Shown: piece after piece, positions 22,573-33,109 of the stretch
How the letters are laid out: each line of letters begins with the position of its first letter
How positions within the stretch are numbered: position 1 is the stretch's first letter
Assembly (NCBI GenBank): GCA_035048485.1
Contig: CM068584.1
Location: 55,553,739-55,617,738 of the forward strand
Direction: 5' to 3'
Origin: Pteria penguin
Taxonomy: Eukaryota; Mollusca; Bivalvia; Pterioida; Pteriidae
DNA: 64,000 nucleotides
Position numbers and translations under genes: made by a program
Notes under the pieces: generated by a model
The model's input: only the letters and a program-made list of their open reading frames with translations
Database searches by the model: none
Told to the model about the DNA's origin: nothing

Positions 22573-23507
22573 TATGTCAATAGCTATCTTTTCCAAAGGA
22601 GCATTGACACGTTTTTGCTGAGGAGGTGATTTCCCCATACCTGCTCCCGGTTTACTTTGTGGGCATTGATCACATTGGTAAATCCACCGTCCAATATCAG
22701 AATTCATACCAGAAAAACCCTCCCTGGACAGAGAATACAATTTTATCTCTGCCCAAGTGACCTGCAGTTTTCTTACAATGTAAATTCTCAAAAATCAATT
22801 TCCTCATTTCTCTAGGGGTAACCAACACATCCCTATTCAAGGCTGGATTTTCACTGATTCGTTTGAAATACAGGATTCCATCCTTCACACTCAAACTATC
22901 CCAATGACTCAAGAAGAACTTTACTGAATCACCATGTCTACAAAATTCTGACTTCGGGGGTTTAACATTTGATTTCTTTCTTAGTACCAACATTTCTTTG
23001 ATTTCTGAATCATTTTCTTGCATGTTGCGGATGTCTTCATCTGACCAAAGAGAAAGCCAGTTGCTCTGATTTATTTCATTTTCTGACACTGAATTTACAT
23101 GAACAAATGGTTGGTTCCGAGAAGTGGGACAGCCTACACGTATCTCCTTAGAATCAGAGGAGACTGACCGAGTCCTCCTGAATAGACTGTGTATCCTCTT
23201 CATCACTACCAGCTTGACCATTTTTGCACTGAGAACAGTCATCTCTCTTACAACGTGAATATGGTTTTCTAGAAAGCGCATCAGCGTTAGTATGAAGACT
23301 CCCTTTTCTGTATTCAAGAGTAAAATCATATATTTCCAGAATTGACAGCCATCTTGCCAATACACCTTCTGGATTTTTTAATCTTTTCAACCAACGTAAC
23401 ATAATATCCCCATGGAACATCGGATGAAACTCAAAGGTGTGCATTTTGTACATCAAGTGCAAGTTTTGGTGTTGAAAATAAATAACAGGCAATTGATACT
23501 GATTCAC

Positions 23508-23859
23508 TAAAATTGTAAATGGTTTATTATGTACTGTTTATTTAAGGATAACAAACACAACTCTTGCTTTAAATATGTATATAAACAGTAGAAGGTTTCT
23601 GATTAATTGTATACTTTTCTTATATTTTCACATATATGTACATACATGTAATAAATGTTCTTTGTCAAATACTCTTGGTCTTGTTTTAATTGATTTTTTT
23701 TACAGAAATCAATATATAATCATCCCTAATATACATTTCAAAAGTCGTTTACTTATTAGTTACCGCGTTCTGATATTATCTCCAGGTAAAAATAGCGCAC
23801 CTAGAAAAAAATGCGCACGCACGAGTTATCGATAGTAAATTTCATGCTGAAAATTCTAG
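23508..23859. other. Intergenic sequence
   Basis: No gene was recognised between the truncated Gypsy and the THAP remnant. Confidence 0.4.
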
Positions 23860-24175
23860 TGATAATGATACTGTGTGCTGCTCCAAACTGTGATACGAAG
23901 TATGGAAAGGGTTTGAGTTTGTTTTTCTTCCCAAGTGACTACCATTTGTGCAAAATATGGGTGAAAAAAACTGAAAAGGAATGCGAAGTATTGGCCTTCC
24001 AAACACTTCTAAGTTATTTGAGCGTCGTTTTACACCGGGTTGTTTCTTGCTTATGAAACCAGAAAAGGTTCTTTAGGGTTTACTATGATTACATTAAACA
24101 AAAACTCAGTACCAACGATATTTGACTATACCCACTTAAATGTCAAGATCCAGAAGAGAAAAAAAAAAAACCGCA
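23860..24175 (+). pseudogene. THAP zinc-finger domain remnant
   Basis: One frame gives CAAPNCDTKYGKGLSLFFFP and a following KIWVKK. This is the start of a THAP (C2CH) DNA-binding domain with C-x4-C and the conserved Trp. Another frame supplies the usual end, LNKNSVPTIFDY (compare A/S-V-P-T-I-F in THAP proteins). The C..H pair in between is scrambled by shifts and stops. THAP domains occur both in host genes and in DNA transposases. The origin here is unknown. Confidence 0.6.
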
Positions 24176-24790
24176 AGCCCTTCCTTGGTGTTCTGACCAG
24201 CGAAGTTAAGGAAGTCGGGGAAGGGGAAGGAGAAAAGAGATGTCATCCAGGCAAAGAGAGTAAGAAAATTTAATGTGACTTTTGAAGCATTTACTGTATG
24301 TATAGTGATGTAGTCTTCCTTGATACTTTTGTGATATTCACAATGCTTGTTGCATAGCCTGAATTATTTTTCATCAACCACTTTTACCTTTACAGACTAT
24401 GTAAAAGAAATGATGGAGGTAGTGTTAGTGCAACTTAATTCCTAAGCAAGCTACAAACAGGCTAGGAATGAACAGCGCACTGCCACTGAAGACGTCCCCA
24501 GGCCAGTTGCCCATTCATATAATAAAGACAAAGAAAAGCGGATTGAAAACCACAGAAGTAGATTTCAACAGACTTGTACATAAGATAAAAGATGTGCTCT
24601 TCATTTGACTTTTTTATACAAATAGGAATATATTTCAATTTCATTTCTTTCATCATAGCTGTACAGTGCACTTCTTGTTATATATTTTATTATAAATGAT
24701 ATATACAATATGCAGATTTGTTTTTATTATCATTATAATCATTATATGTTATTCTGTTTGATGTAGAGTTTTATGATATAATATATATAT

Positions 24791-24869
<79 letters not shown>

Positions 24870-25217
24870 ACATAATTCAATATAATGTGTTTGACAGTTG
24901 ATTGACAGGTAGTGGTTCTGGTTGACAAGGTGGTCATTTTCTTTTAATCTATTATTTGATTTTATTATGACGGATTGACAAGGCTAAGTGTTTTAATAGT
25001 ATGTTTGAAATGTTGCGGGTGTATGTATCGCTAATACTCATAAATGCGAAGACATTTATGATATTTGTAAGTATTTTCATGACTTGACAAGGGTCGGTAG
25101 ATTTATGATCAGATGACATGAAATTGTCAGCTTATACAGCATAAACACGATGTAAATGTGCTATCTTATCATTAAACAATCATTTGCATTGGTTTAAGCA
25201 TTTTCTAAGAGAGGAAT
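24176..25217. other. Intergenic sequence with a TA microsatellite
   Basis: A (TA)n run, interrupted by one short ACATG, spans about 24778-24864. No coding signal was found. Confidence 0.6.
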
Positions 25218-27560
25218 ATGGAAACGGTTATGCAAGAGGTGTCTCGAATTTTTGATAATGTAATAGAAAAATTCACTGATGTTGATTCACTTTAAAAATG
25301 GGCATGTACATACGGATTATTGCATGACAGTAATGTGCAAAGGGAAATCGAGGAACTTTCAGATTTATCTTTAAAGTGTCATTATTGTTTAAAGGAATTT
25401 AAAAATAAACATTCTTTGCAAAGACACAAATCAACAATTCATGATGGAAGCTGCGCCTTATTTTCGTGTCAATTCTGCAATAAAACGTTCAAACGTGGCG
25501 ATACATTGAGACATCAAATTGGATGCAAGATAAAGTTTGACCTGGTAAGTATGATATTTATTATCTATAGAAAAATATGTAGTTTGTATTTAAATATATA
25601 TATATATATATGTGTGAATTATATACACATTTCAAACAAAATAACAGTAATTTTTTTTCATTTGGTTTTTTTTTATTTCCTTGTTTGTTTTGGTTTTTTA
25701 TTTTTATTTTTTTTTTACATTATGATATTCGGTTGTTTCAGGAACATCAGAGATACATTTCGTTGTCAATTGTGTGATAAGGTGTACAAGTATAAAAGTA
25801 CATTAAATCGTCACCAAAAGGTGTGCGAGGATCACCAACAGAATATGCGATGGAATTGTCGTGTTTGTGGGAAGGAAATTGACAGAAAGAACATGGTCGA
25901 CCACGAAAAACTTTGTAAAGCAGAGAAAAGGTAATCGATACTGATATTCATATATGAGATTAATAAAAACGTAAATAGTTTGATAAGGAGTAATAATGAA
26001 TGCTTAATATTGTGTTATATTTATTTTTATACAACTCTCCATTTGTTGTCTCAGAAGCAACAGAAATCGTTCAAATCTGCAGTCCCCAGTACATCCAGCA
26101 CTACATCTCCGTCCACCGACGAACATCCGAAGAAGGAAGTTAGATGTAGAAATTGTGGGGACACCTTCATAAACAGACGAGAACTCCATATACATAAAAT
26201 GTTAGAACATATGCTAGGGTACGGAGACTTTCCGTGGCCAGAGGGGAATGAACCATGGATTGAAAATAATGAGGTGGTTGATGAGAAGTTGAAGCGAGAG
26301 TATGAAATTAATTTTCCGTTGATAGGAACGAGCTCACAAATTCGAGAATTATCTGCATTTTATAATTATCCGATTTCTCCAGATTTTCAATACAAGATAT
26401 AATGGATCTAGCAAATAACGTTTGCAATCTTCAAAAGAATGCATATCGCATGAATATATTTGGATACATTTTGAAAAATATAGACGCAGGAGAATATAGA
26501 TATTTTAAACCGTGTGAAAATGAAGAAATTTTTTATTTCTCCATTTATATTTCTAAGAGAAAAGATCTGGAACGAGTCAGAGAAAAATTAAATGAAATAG
26601 ATGTATGTACACATGTAAATAGACAACGTCCTAACACTAAATGCCGCGTTCAATTGATAACTAATGTTAAATTTCAACTTTACTTCTCCAAATATGTTCT
26701 TGGAGCACCCACTGGCCAACCAGAATATATAACAAGAAAAAATAATGCAATAATCAGTTTTGAAAAAGAACCAAAACATGCTAATGTTTATAAAGATAAT
26801 TTGTGTCTGTTTCGATGTCTAACGTATTATGAATTAAAACCTAAAACTGCAGTTGGTTTTGAAAATGCAGTACGTGAAAAGTTTAGGGTTTGGTGTGAGT
26901 ATTTGTTAGCCAACCATTTAATAAAAGATAAAGACTTTGACAAAGACAGCTTTGAAGGAGTTGCACTCGATGAAATTCCGCATGTCGAAATATGTTTTAA
27001 AATCAACATAGATATTTTTGAAATTGATGAAAATGGAATTGCAAAAGTAGTTTACAAATCACTATGCGCCTTTGATAACTACATGTACCTCAATCTATAC
27101 AAGAATCATCTTTCTTTTATAACAAATATCAATCGATATACCAGGAAATATGTTTGTCAATTATGTAATAAACACTTTATTTAATGCAAAAAGCACAATC
27201 GCCATATTAAAGAATGCAGTAATAAAACAAAACATTTTCCCCGGAGGGTTTTATCGAAGCCAAAAAACAATATTTGAAGAGTTAGAGGAAATTGACATAA
27301 CAGTTGCTGATAATAACCGAGTCTTCCCATGGTTTTTAGTTTTTGATATGGAAGCTATATCAGAGAAGACTGATTTAAGAAACACCTCTAACTTATCATT
27401 TGAACAGTACATAAACCCATTTCGGTGAGCATTTGCAGTAATGTTGAAGAATTATGGGAGATAATGACTAAATATTTGATTATAAATCAAAACAAGAAAA
27501 AAAAAACATTGTAACTATGTACACACTTTTAATATGTGTTCACATGTTTGTAAGCATCCT
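25218..27560 (+). pseudogene. C2H2/OTU-like/PolB gene, N-terminal half, decayed
   Basis: The reading starts METVMQEVSRIF (25218) and meets an in-frame TAA near 25293. It then continues with C2H2 fingers (CHYCLKEF...H, CQFCNKTF). A likely intron with gtaagt at 25545 and an acceptor near 25741 separates further fingers (CQLCDKVYKYKSTLNRH, CRVCGKEI). Another likely intron ends near 26056. After a CRNCGDTF finger the frame stops and the next starts at 26402. It holds an OTU-like block (KDNLCLFRCLTYY, later NHLSFI) and a Cys finger broken by a stop at 27182. Shifted frames then give the exonuclease I region (VFDMEA) and SVSICSN. At least two stops and two or more shifts are present, so it is dead. 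The layout mirrors the copy at 56.7-62 kb. Splice phases do not fit perfectly, so the exon limits are tentative. Confidence 0.72.
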
Positions 27561-27701
27561 GACTATATCTAATTGTAGATTCTTGGAAAGAAGACAAAGG
27601 GACGTGTCGAGCGCTACCAACCAATGCCTCATTACTGCGCGGACGAATACAAACATTATGTATAAATATTAAACAAATAATGAATAAATGATAAATATAT
27701 T

Positions 27702-28240
27702 TTAAAATTCATTGTTTGTTTTCCTGCATGGAGTCAGTGTGATATCTAATGCCGCAGTTTGAATGCCGTCATTCAGTACTCTTCGCTTACAGTAGAAATG
27801 TGCAAGTCCTTTTCTCCGCTGTGAATTGGAGTAACTCTGATTCTTTCTTATTACGAAGCCTTTATTTAACCCTTCCACACCTTGTTTTGAATTAAGCACA
27901 TATTTATATGTAGCGATATGATTTTCTATATTTTTTTTAAAGAAATTCCTTTACAAGAAAATTTAACCCTTTTCACAAATTTTCCTACGCGAATATTATT
28001 CTTGTTTAAACGGTAAGGATTCTTAGAAATTACATTCCTATACTTCTTTCGGTAGCTTAGAGAAATGTTTTTTGCGCATTTTTGTAGTAAACTTTGGCGA
28101 CTTTTAAGCTTCATAATATTAGTGTCTGAAATTGCATAAGTTTTCGAAGAAAGTCCAATCATCCCATCTCCTTCAAACTCCAACTTAAATGAAAGGACTT
28201 GAAAGTCCTCAAGGTCGGAATTGCATTGTCAAGTACATCA
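27702..28240 (-). pseudogene. PolB C-terminal remnant in opposite orientation
   Basis: Minus-strand pieces read LEFEGDGMIGLSSKTYAI (about 28180) and then GLAHFYCKRRVLNDGIQT near the end (about 27760). These are patterns I associate with the extreme C-terminus of Polinton-type DNA polymerases. Stops separate the pieces. It points toward the N-terminal half at 25.2-27.6 kb, so the polymerase centre is missing and one side is inverted, or two decayed copies meet here. Confidence 0.6.
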
Positions 28241-28989
28241 ACGGTAATAAAGTCGTGATCCACCAAGAGATCACACACCAAGCGTGTAATGTTTAGGATC
28301 AGTACTGACAAAAAACACAGTCTGCGCACAGGTGCTCATTTTCATATAAACAACGGCTCCGCCCTGTACGTCTCCGTCTCGTACTATATAGTTATCTCAT
28401 TCTCTCTTATCACTTTTGATCTTGACAGTAGTGTGAAATTAGCAATCTGGACAGTCTCCCGCTGTACATGCACATTTGGGGAAAACCACGTCTACACATG
28501 TAGATCTATAAATAACTGGCTATTTTAGTAGCATTACACATCAACAACTACCAAGACGTTTGTTTATCGTTGTGACGAGAAGATTGTAGAGTACTTTGAA
28601 TTCCACTGCTATAAAAAGAAGCGATATTCTAAAGTTTTTTTTATTATAATACAACGGATACTAGTACAGACTAGTAGTGTATTTCTTAAATTACGGCACA
28701 GCTACACAATAATGTCAATCATACTTTTTCGGGACTTTCCGTCGAGTATTCGGAAAGACTGCATGTCCTCCAGCGCATGAATATAACTCATCTAAATCGA
28801 TGGAGTAATGGCACATCTATTTTCTCATCTGATCAAACTTATCTTGTATTGACTCGTACATATGAACTATAAGCACTAAAAGTGAATCTAATCACGCTTT
28901 TTCTAAATATCGACGCACTATTTATACACGAGGAGGTATTTTCTGCGTTCCACGCATTCACCACAGCATATTGTAACGACTAGGGTCTG
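28241..28989. other. Intergenic sequence
   Basis: No gene was recognised. It ends abruptly at the truncated Gypsy. Confidence 0.4.
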
Positions 28990-28992
28990 GAA

Positions 28993-30793
28993 TTGCTCTG
29001 TCATTATAACCCGGATATGCCACTGAAACTAGCGTGTGATGCCTCACCGTATGGCATCGGATGTGTGCTATCTCATACTTTTCGAGACGGAAGTGAACGA
29101 CCGATAGCATTTGCCTCACGTACGCTCAAGAAAGCTGAACGTGGATACTCGCAGATAGACAAAGAAGCGCTATCACTCTACTGGGGTATACAGAAATTCA
29201 ATACCTACCTATATGGAAAACACTTCACGTTAGTAACGGACCACAAGCCCTTGCTTAGTATATTTAGTCCATCAAAGGCATTACCAGCAATGACAGCTGC
29301 ACGTTTGCAGCGATACGCAGTTTTCCTAGCAGGACATTCATATGACATTGTTTATAAAAATACAACTAGTCATGCAAATGCAGATGCATTTTCCCGCCTG
29401 CCATTGAAACTTCAAAAAGAAAACGAGGAGGATGAGACTGACGAACTAAATATGTTCTACAATTCTCAGTTCGACCCTTTACCCGTGACATCCGAACAAA
29501 TTCGGAATGCGACTAGACGAGATCCGGAGCTATCCGTAATACTCGACTGTGTCACAACTGGAAATTTCCCAGAAAGTATAAATCTTAATCTAAAGCCATA
29601 CATACAACGTAAGGAGGAACTATCATTACACCAAGGATGTTTATTGTGGGGAAATCGTGTCGTAGTTCCCGAACTACTCCGCAGTAAAGTGCTAGACGAA
29701 ATACATTCTGGACATCTCGGAATAGTCCGAATGAAAGCACAGGCTCGTTCCTATGTATGGTGGCCTAACATAGACAGTGACCTGGAACAAACTTGCCGTT
29801 CGTGTTCAGGTTGCACCGCGGCGCAACATCAACCTACAGCTGCTCCAGTACATCCATGGAATTGGCCGGATACCCCTTGGTATCGTGTGCACATAGACTT
29901 CACAGGACCGTTTAAGAACGCGATGTACTTGATTGTGATTGATGCTCATTCAAAGTGGCCAGAGATCTTTATTATGAATTCTACCACTGCGTCCGCGACT
30001 GTAAGAGTTTTGCGAAATTTATTCACGAGACAAGGCGTTCCAAGTGAAGTTGTGTCCGATAATGGCCGCAGTTCATATCAGAAGAATTCAAGCAGTTTAT
30101 GACCGTAAACGGGATTGGATAAGTGCACCTTATCACCCTCGCACTAATGGCCAAGCAGAACGTTTTGTGCAAACCTTTAATCGTGCGTTAAAGAGTGCCG
30201 GTAAGCATTCAAATCTGCATCAGGAATTGTGTGCGTTTCTTCTGAAATACCGAACGACGCCACATGCGACAACCAACGAAACGCCATCTATGCGTCTATA
30301 CGGCAGAAATATTCGTACAAGACTTGATCTCATAAAACCAGACACTACCTATGTAGTTAAACGAAAACAACACATACCGCCTAAACACGTCGGTACCAAA
30401 ATCCGTGAATTCGGACTAGGACAGAAAGTTGCTGTTCGTGATTATCGAGAAGGGAGAAAATGGGCATCTGGTGTTATAAGTGAACAAACTGGCCCACTTT
30501 CATACAAGGTAAACATGGGAAATGGAAATGTTTGGCGTAGACATGTCGATCAAATGTGTAGCACTAGCGCAACCACACAGGAAGCAGAACCATCCATATC
30601 TATCAATATTCCGCAAAGTTTGTCCGACAGTCAGACAACCGATGACGGTAGAGCTAAACAGTCAAAATCACCTGACACTGCTAACGTATCCAATCAACAA
30701 ACAGCATCTATTCCCGCGCAGCAAATCCCGCAACAACAGCATCGTAGATATCCACAAAGGATCCGTAAACCACCGAACCGCATGGACCTATAG
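28993..30793 (+). pseudogene. Gypsy RNase H-integrase, frameshifted
   Basis: The first frame (28993-30102) has LACDASPYGIG, VTDHKPLL, the integrase zinc region ending CRSCSGCTAAQ, HIDFTGPF and VVSDNG. The frame breaks near 30065, just after the second catalytic Asp. The remainder (to 30793) continues with NGQAERFVQTFNRALKSAG and a basic tail ending RKPPNRMDL, which resembles the MDL end of the other Gypsy. At least one indel inactivates the integrase core. Confidence 0.82.
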
Positions 30794-31193
30794 TGAGCTT
30801 GTTTTATGAATCCGGTGAATGGTTGCTAGTGTAGGGCATAACAATCCCTTGGCACCATTTAGGAACCTCTGACGGTTCCAGTGTATATGTGTTCATTTGT
30901 TGTTCAGTATTCATTATTGTGTTTCTAGTCTAAGTAGATGGTAGCAAGTGTTACAGGGCATAATACTCCCTCTGCACCATCAAGAACCCCTGGGTTCTAT
31001 ATAAGTTGATATGAAATGTTTCTCTTGTTTTATATACTTGATATCATTTAAATGTGTTCAGATTAAGGAAATCTTGATTTTTTTGTTGCTTTTCAAAGAC
31101 TTAAATGAAAACAAAGACTTTATACATGAAGAGACTTTTTAATGCATATCTACAAACATTAGAAGTATGTTTTATATTTCCACATGTTTTTGG

Positions 31194-31207
31194 CTAAGGG
31201 GGAGGAG
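31194..31207 (+). promoter_or_regulatory. Polypurine tract of truncated Gypsy
   Basis: TAAGGGGGAGGAG precedes TGTTGTATATTCGG, the probable LTR start. Confidence 0.6.
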
Positions 31208-31342
31208 TGTTGTATATTCGGAATTTGGTAACCGTTATGGATTTGTATGTTATAAAATATACATGCGTATTGATACAATAAATAGTTCCAAGATGTCAGC
31301 CACCATGTTCTCCATGTGTTGCCTCTAAGGCTTAGGTAGATC
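31208..31342 (+). repeat. Partial 3' LTR of truncated Gypsy
   Basis: It begins directly after the polypurine tract with TGTTGTATATTCGG. It contains AATAAA (about 31281) and is interrupted or ended by the neighbouring DNA transposon at 31343. Confidence 0.5.
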
Positions 31343-31368
31343 CTATAGATAGTTTGCAATCACGTGAC
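31343..31368. repeat. Left terminal inverted repeat
   Basis: CTATAGATAGTTTGCAATCA pairs with the inverted right end (35522-35547, inward CTATAGATAGTTTTCAC). Confidence 0.6.
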
Positions 31369-31484
31369 TTACATACGGGCATTTTACCGGTGTCCGCCAT
31401 ATTGTGTGTCAAGCGTTCTGTTGTTATGTAGAGATTAGCCGGAGGTATATTTGTCAACATGAGTTCTAAGGAGTACTTTTCTAC

Positions 31485-32618
31485 GTGGATGCGCTTGTTA
31501 AACTACGCAATTCAAAAACAGTGACACAAGAGCCAGCATATTGGATGCTACCGTCAGGTATAAAGAAAGTAGACTATGCCATGGTACGGGACATAAACTT
31601 CAAGTCCGCAAAATCATTGCGTCAGGACCTCAACAACAACACTGAAGTAGGTACTACACCAAGGAGACAAATGTCTACACAGAAGTTGCCGTGTGTTGCG
31701 CCACCAAGTGATAGTGAAATATCTGAATTCTACCGTAAACTTCACAATTCAAAGGGAAAGCCCGTAATATTGTCATTGACACCAGAGTATGCATCATGCT
31801 ATGTGCCTTCTTGTCTGAGCGAGTCTTACCCAATGATTTTGTCCGAACTGTATGATGAATCTCTGACAAACATGCCTAAAGAAGAGCTCTTGGATCTTTG
31901 TGAAAATATTTTTGATAAAGTGACTGTAAGCACTACGCAATGTCAGAGAGTTGAATTGGAGACCAAATCACAAGCACGAAGCAAAGCTTGGTTTAACTTT
32001 AGATTGGGCCGTATTACTGCTTCCCGTATGAAAGCTATGTGTACAACTTCTATTTTACAACCCAGTGCAAGTTTGATAAAAGCAATTTGTTATCCTCATA
32101 CCCAGGGATTCAGTACAGATGCAACAAGATGGGGATGTCAACATGAATCCACAGCTCTAGCACAGTATGTAGGTAAAATGGGCCCACAACATGATGACCA
32201 TAAATGTGAACCGTGTGGACTGATCATATCCTCAACACTCCCTTACATAGGAGCCTCACCAGACTCGTTTGTTTCATGCAAGTGTTGTGGGGATGGCGTT
32301 ATTGAAATAAAGTGCCCTTATTGTGTTCGACATAAAGACTTAGCAAGTTCTCTAGATGCCGGAAAGTCCTGTCTAGAGTTAGCTGAAGGACAGTTGAGTC
32401 TTAAGCGTAACCATCCTTACTATTACCAAGTACAGACCCAATTACATATTTCGGGACGCGAGTACTGCGATTTCATTGTCTGGACAGAGAAGGACTTGCA
32501 TATAGAGCGAATTGAACCCGATCACTCTCTGTGGGAGGATACTGTTGTTAAAGCTGAACGTTTCTTTAAAAGAGCGATTCTACCTGAATTAGTTGCAAAA
32601 TTCTATTCCAAACCATAA
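31485..32618 (+). CDS. YqaJ-type recombinase/exonuclease of the transposon
   Basis: A PD-(D/E)XK nuclease of the YqaJ/lambda-exonuclease family. RLGRITASRM marks the domain start (residue about 175). The catalytic set is GASPDSF (Asp), EIKCP (Glu-x-Lys) and QVQTQLHISG. The N-terminal 160 residues have no known domain. The open frame has no ATG at its beginning (GTG at 31485). An ATG at 31459 (MSSKEYF) is in another frame, so the true start may need a small indel or an upstream splice. The TAA at 32616 is followed in the same frame by a PHD finger. The presumed role is 5'-3' resection or strand annealing during transposition. Confidence 0.8.
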   Translation: MDALVKLRNSKTVTQEPAYWMLPSGIKKVDYAMVRDINFKSAKSLRQDLNNNTEVGTTPRRQMSTQKLPCVAPPSDSEISEFYRKLHNSKGKPVILSLTPEYASCYVPSCLSESYPMILSELYDESLTNMPKEELLDLCENIFDKVTVSTTQCQRVELETKSQARSKAWFNFRLGRITASRMKAMCTTSILQPSASLIKAICYPHTQGFSTDATRWGCQHESTALAQYVGKMGPQHDDHKCEPCGLIISSTLPYIGASPDSFVSCKCCGDGVIEIKCPYCVRHKDLASSLDAGKSCLELAEGQLSLKRNHPYYYQVQTQLHISGREYCDFIVWTEKDLHIERIEPDHSLWEDTVVKAERFFKRAILPELVAKFYSKP

Positions 32619-32864
32619 GCTCTCCAACCACCTGTAAATGAAAATGTATCTACATGCAGCAATGTAGCAGCACCGGACAGTCAAATAATTTGTATTTGTC
32701 AGCAACCATATGACGAAGAGAATGATGATGTAATTGGGTGTGACAATGAGAACTGCAAATATCAGTGGTTTCATTTCAAATGCATTAAACTGAAGCGTGT
32801 ACCGAAGGGGACTTGGTATTGCAAAGAATGTAAAAAATCGAGCCAGTTTGCCAAACAAAAGTAG
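32619..32864 (+). pseudogene. PHD finger, in frame after the YqaJ stop
   Basis: After the YqaJ TAA the same frame stays open for 81 codons. It encodes a C4HC3 PHD finger (CICQQPYDE, DDVIGCDNENC, WFHFKC, GTWYCKEC). The arrangement suggests an ancestral YqaJ-PHD protein cut by one nonsense change, or stop readthrough. PHD fingers read histone H3 tails, which could guide integration or expression. Confidence 0.7.
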
Positions 32865-33109
32865 AGTAAATCATACTAAATGTGATGGATTCTGCCATGT
32901 TCAGGACAATATATATACAATATATCAAAATATATGGACAGTTATATATAGATATATATATAATAACAATGCAAATGATGATGCTGATTTAAATATTTAT
33001 TCATTCACCTATTTTACATGTATGTGAATTTTAACTTTAAAATACATACAATGAAATATACAAATCTAAATAAAATGTTTATTCCATTGCTGTTTTATCT
33101 CTTATTCAA

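Larger units (their letters stand above)
17006..23507 (-). mobile_element. Old Gypsy element (host of a nested insertion), truncated
   Basis: Minus-strand Gypsy polyprotein pieces lie on both sides of the younger insertion. From 23507 down they include the RNase H end and spacer (LRWLKRLKNPEGVLARW, HTNADALSR), the integrase zinc-binding region (CDQCPQSKPG) and the start of the catalytic core (about 22600). The frame resumes at 17964 with the catalytic core, RSTFQESTKCSLNRM and a C-terminal DHLKPH region ending near 17006. Gag, protease and reverse transcriptase are absent at the 23.5-kb side. Several stops and shifts show decay. Confidence 0.8.
28990..31342 (+). mobile_element. 5'-truncated Mag-like Gypsy
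   Basis: It starts in the RT/RNase H connection at the same protein point as LCHYDPK of the 18-22 kb element. It carries RNase H and integrase, a 3'UTR with repeated gggcataa phrases, a polypurine tract (31194-31207) and the start of an LTR (about 31208). It is a different, diverged member of the same clade. No left LTR is present. Confidence 0.8.

Noticed and set aside
24749..24937. 62-aa minus-strand open frame
   Set aside because: It is a translation of the TA microsatellite.
31485..32618. YqaJ gene as phage or bacterial transfer
   Set aside because: It sits inside a eukaryotic transposon with inverted repeats and a spliced partner gene.
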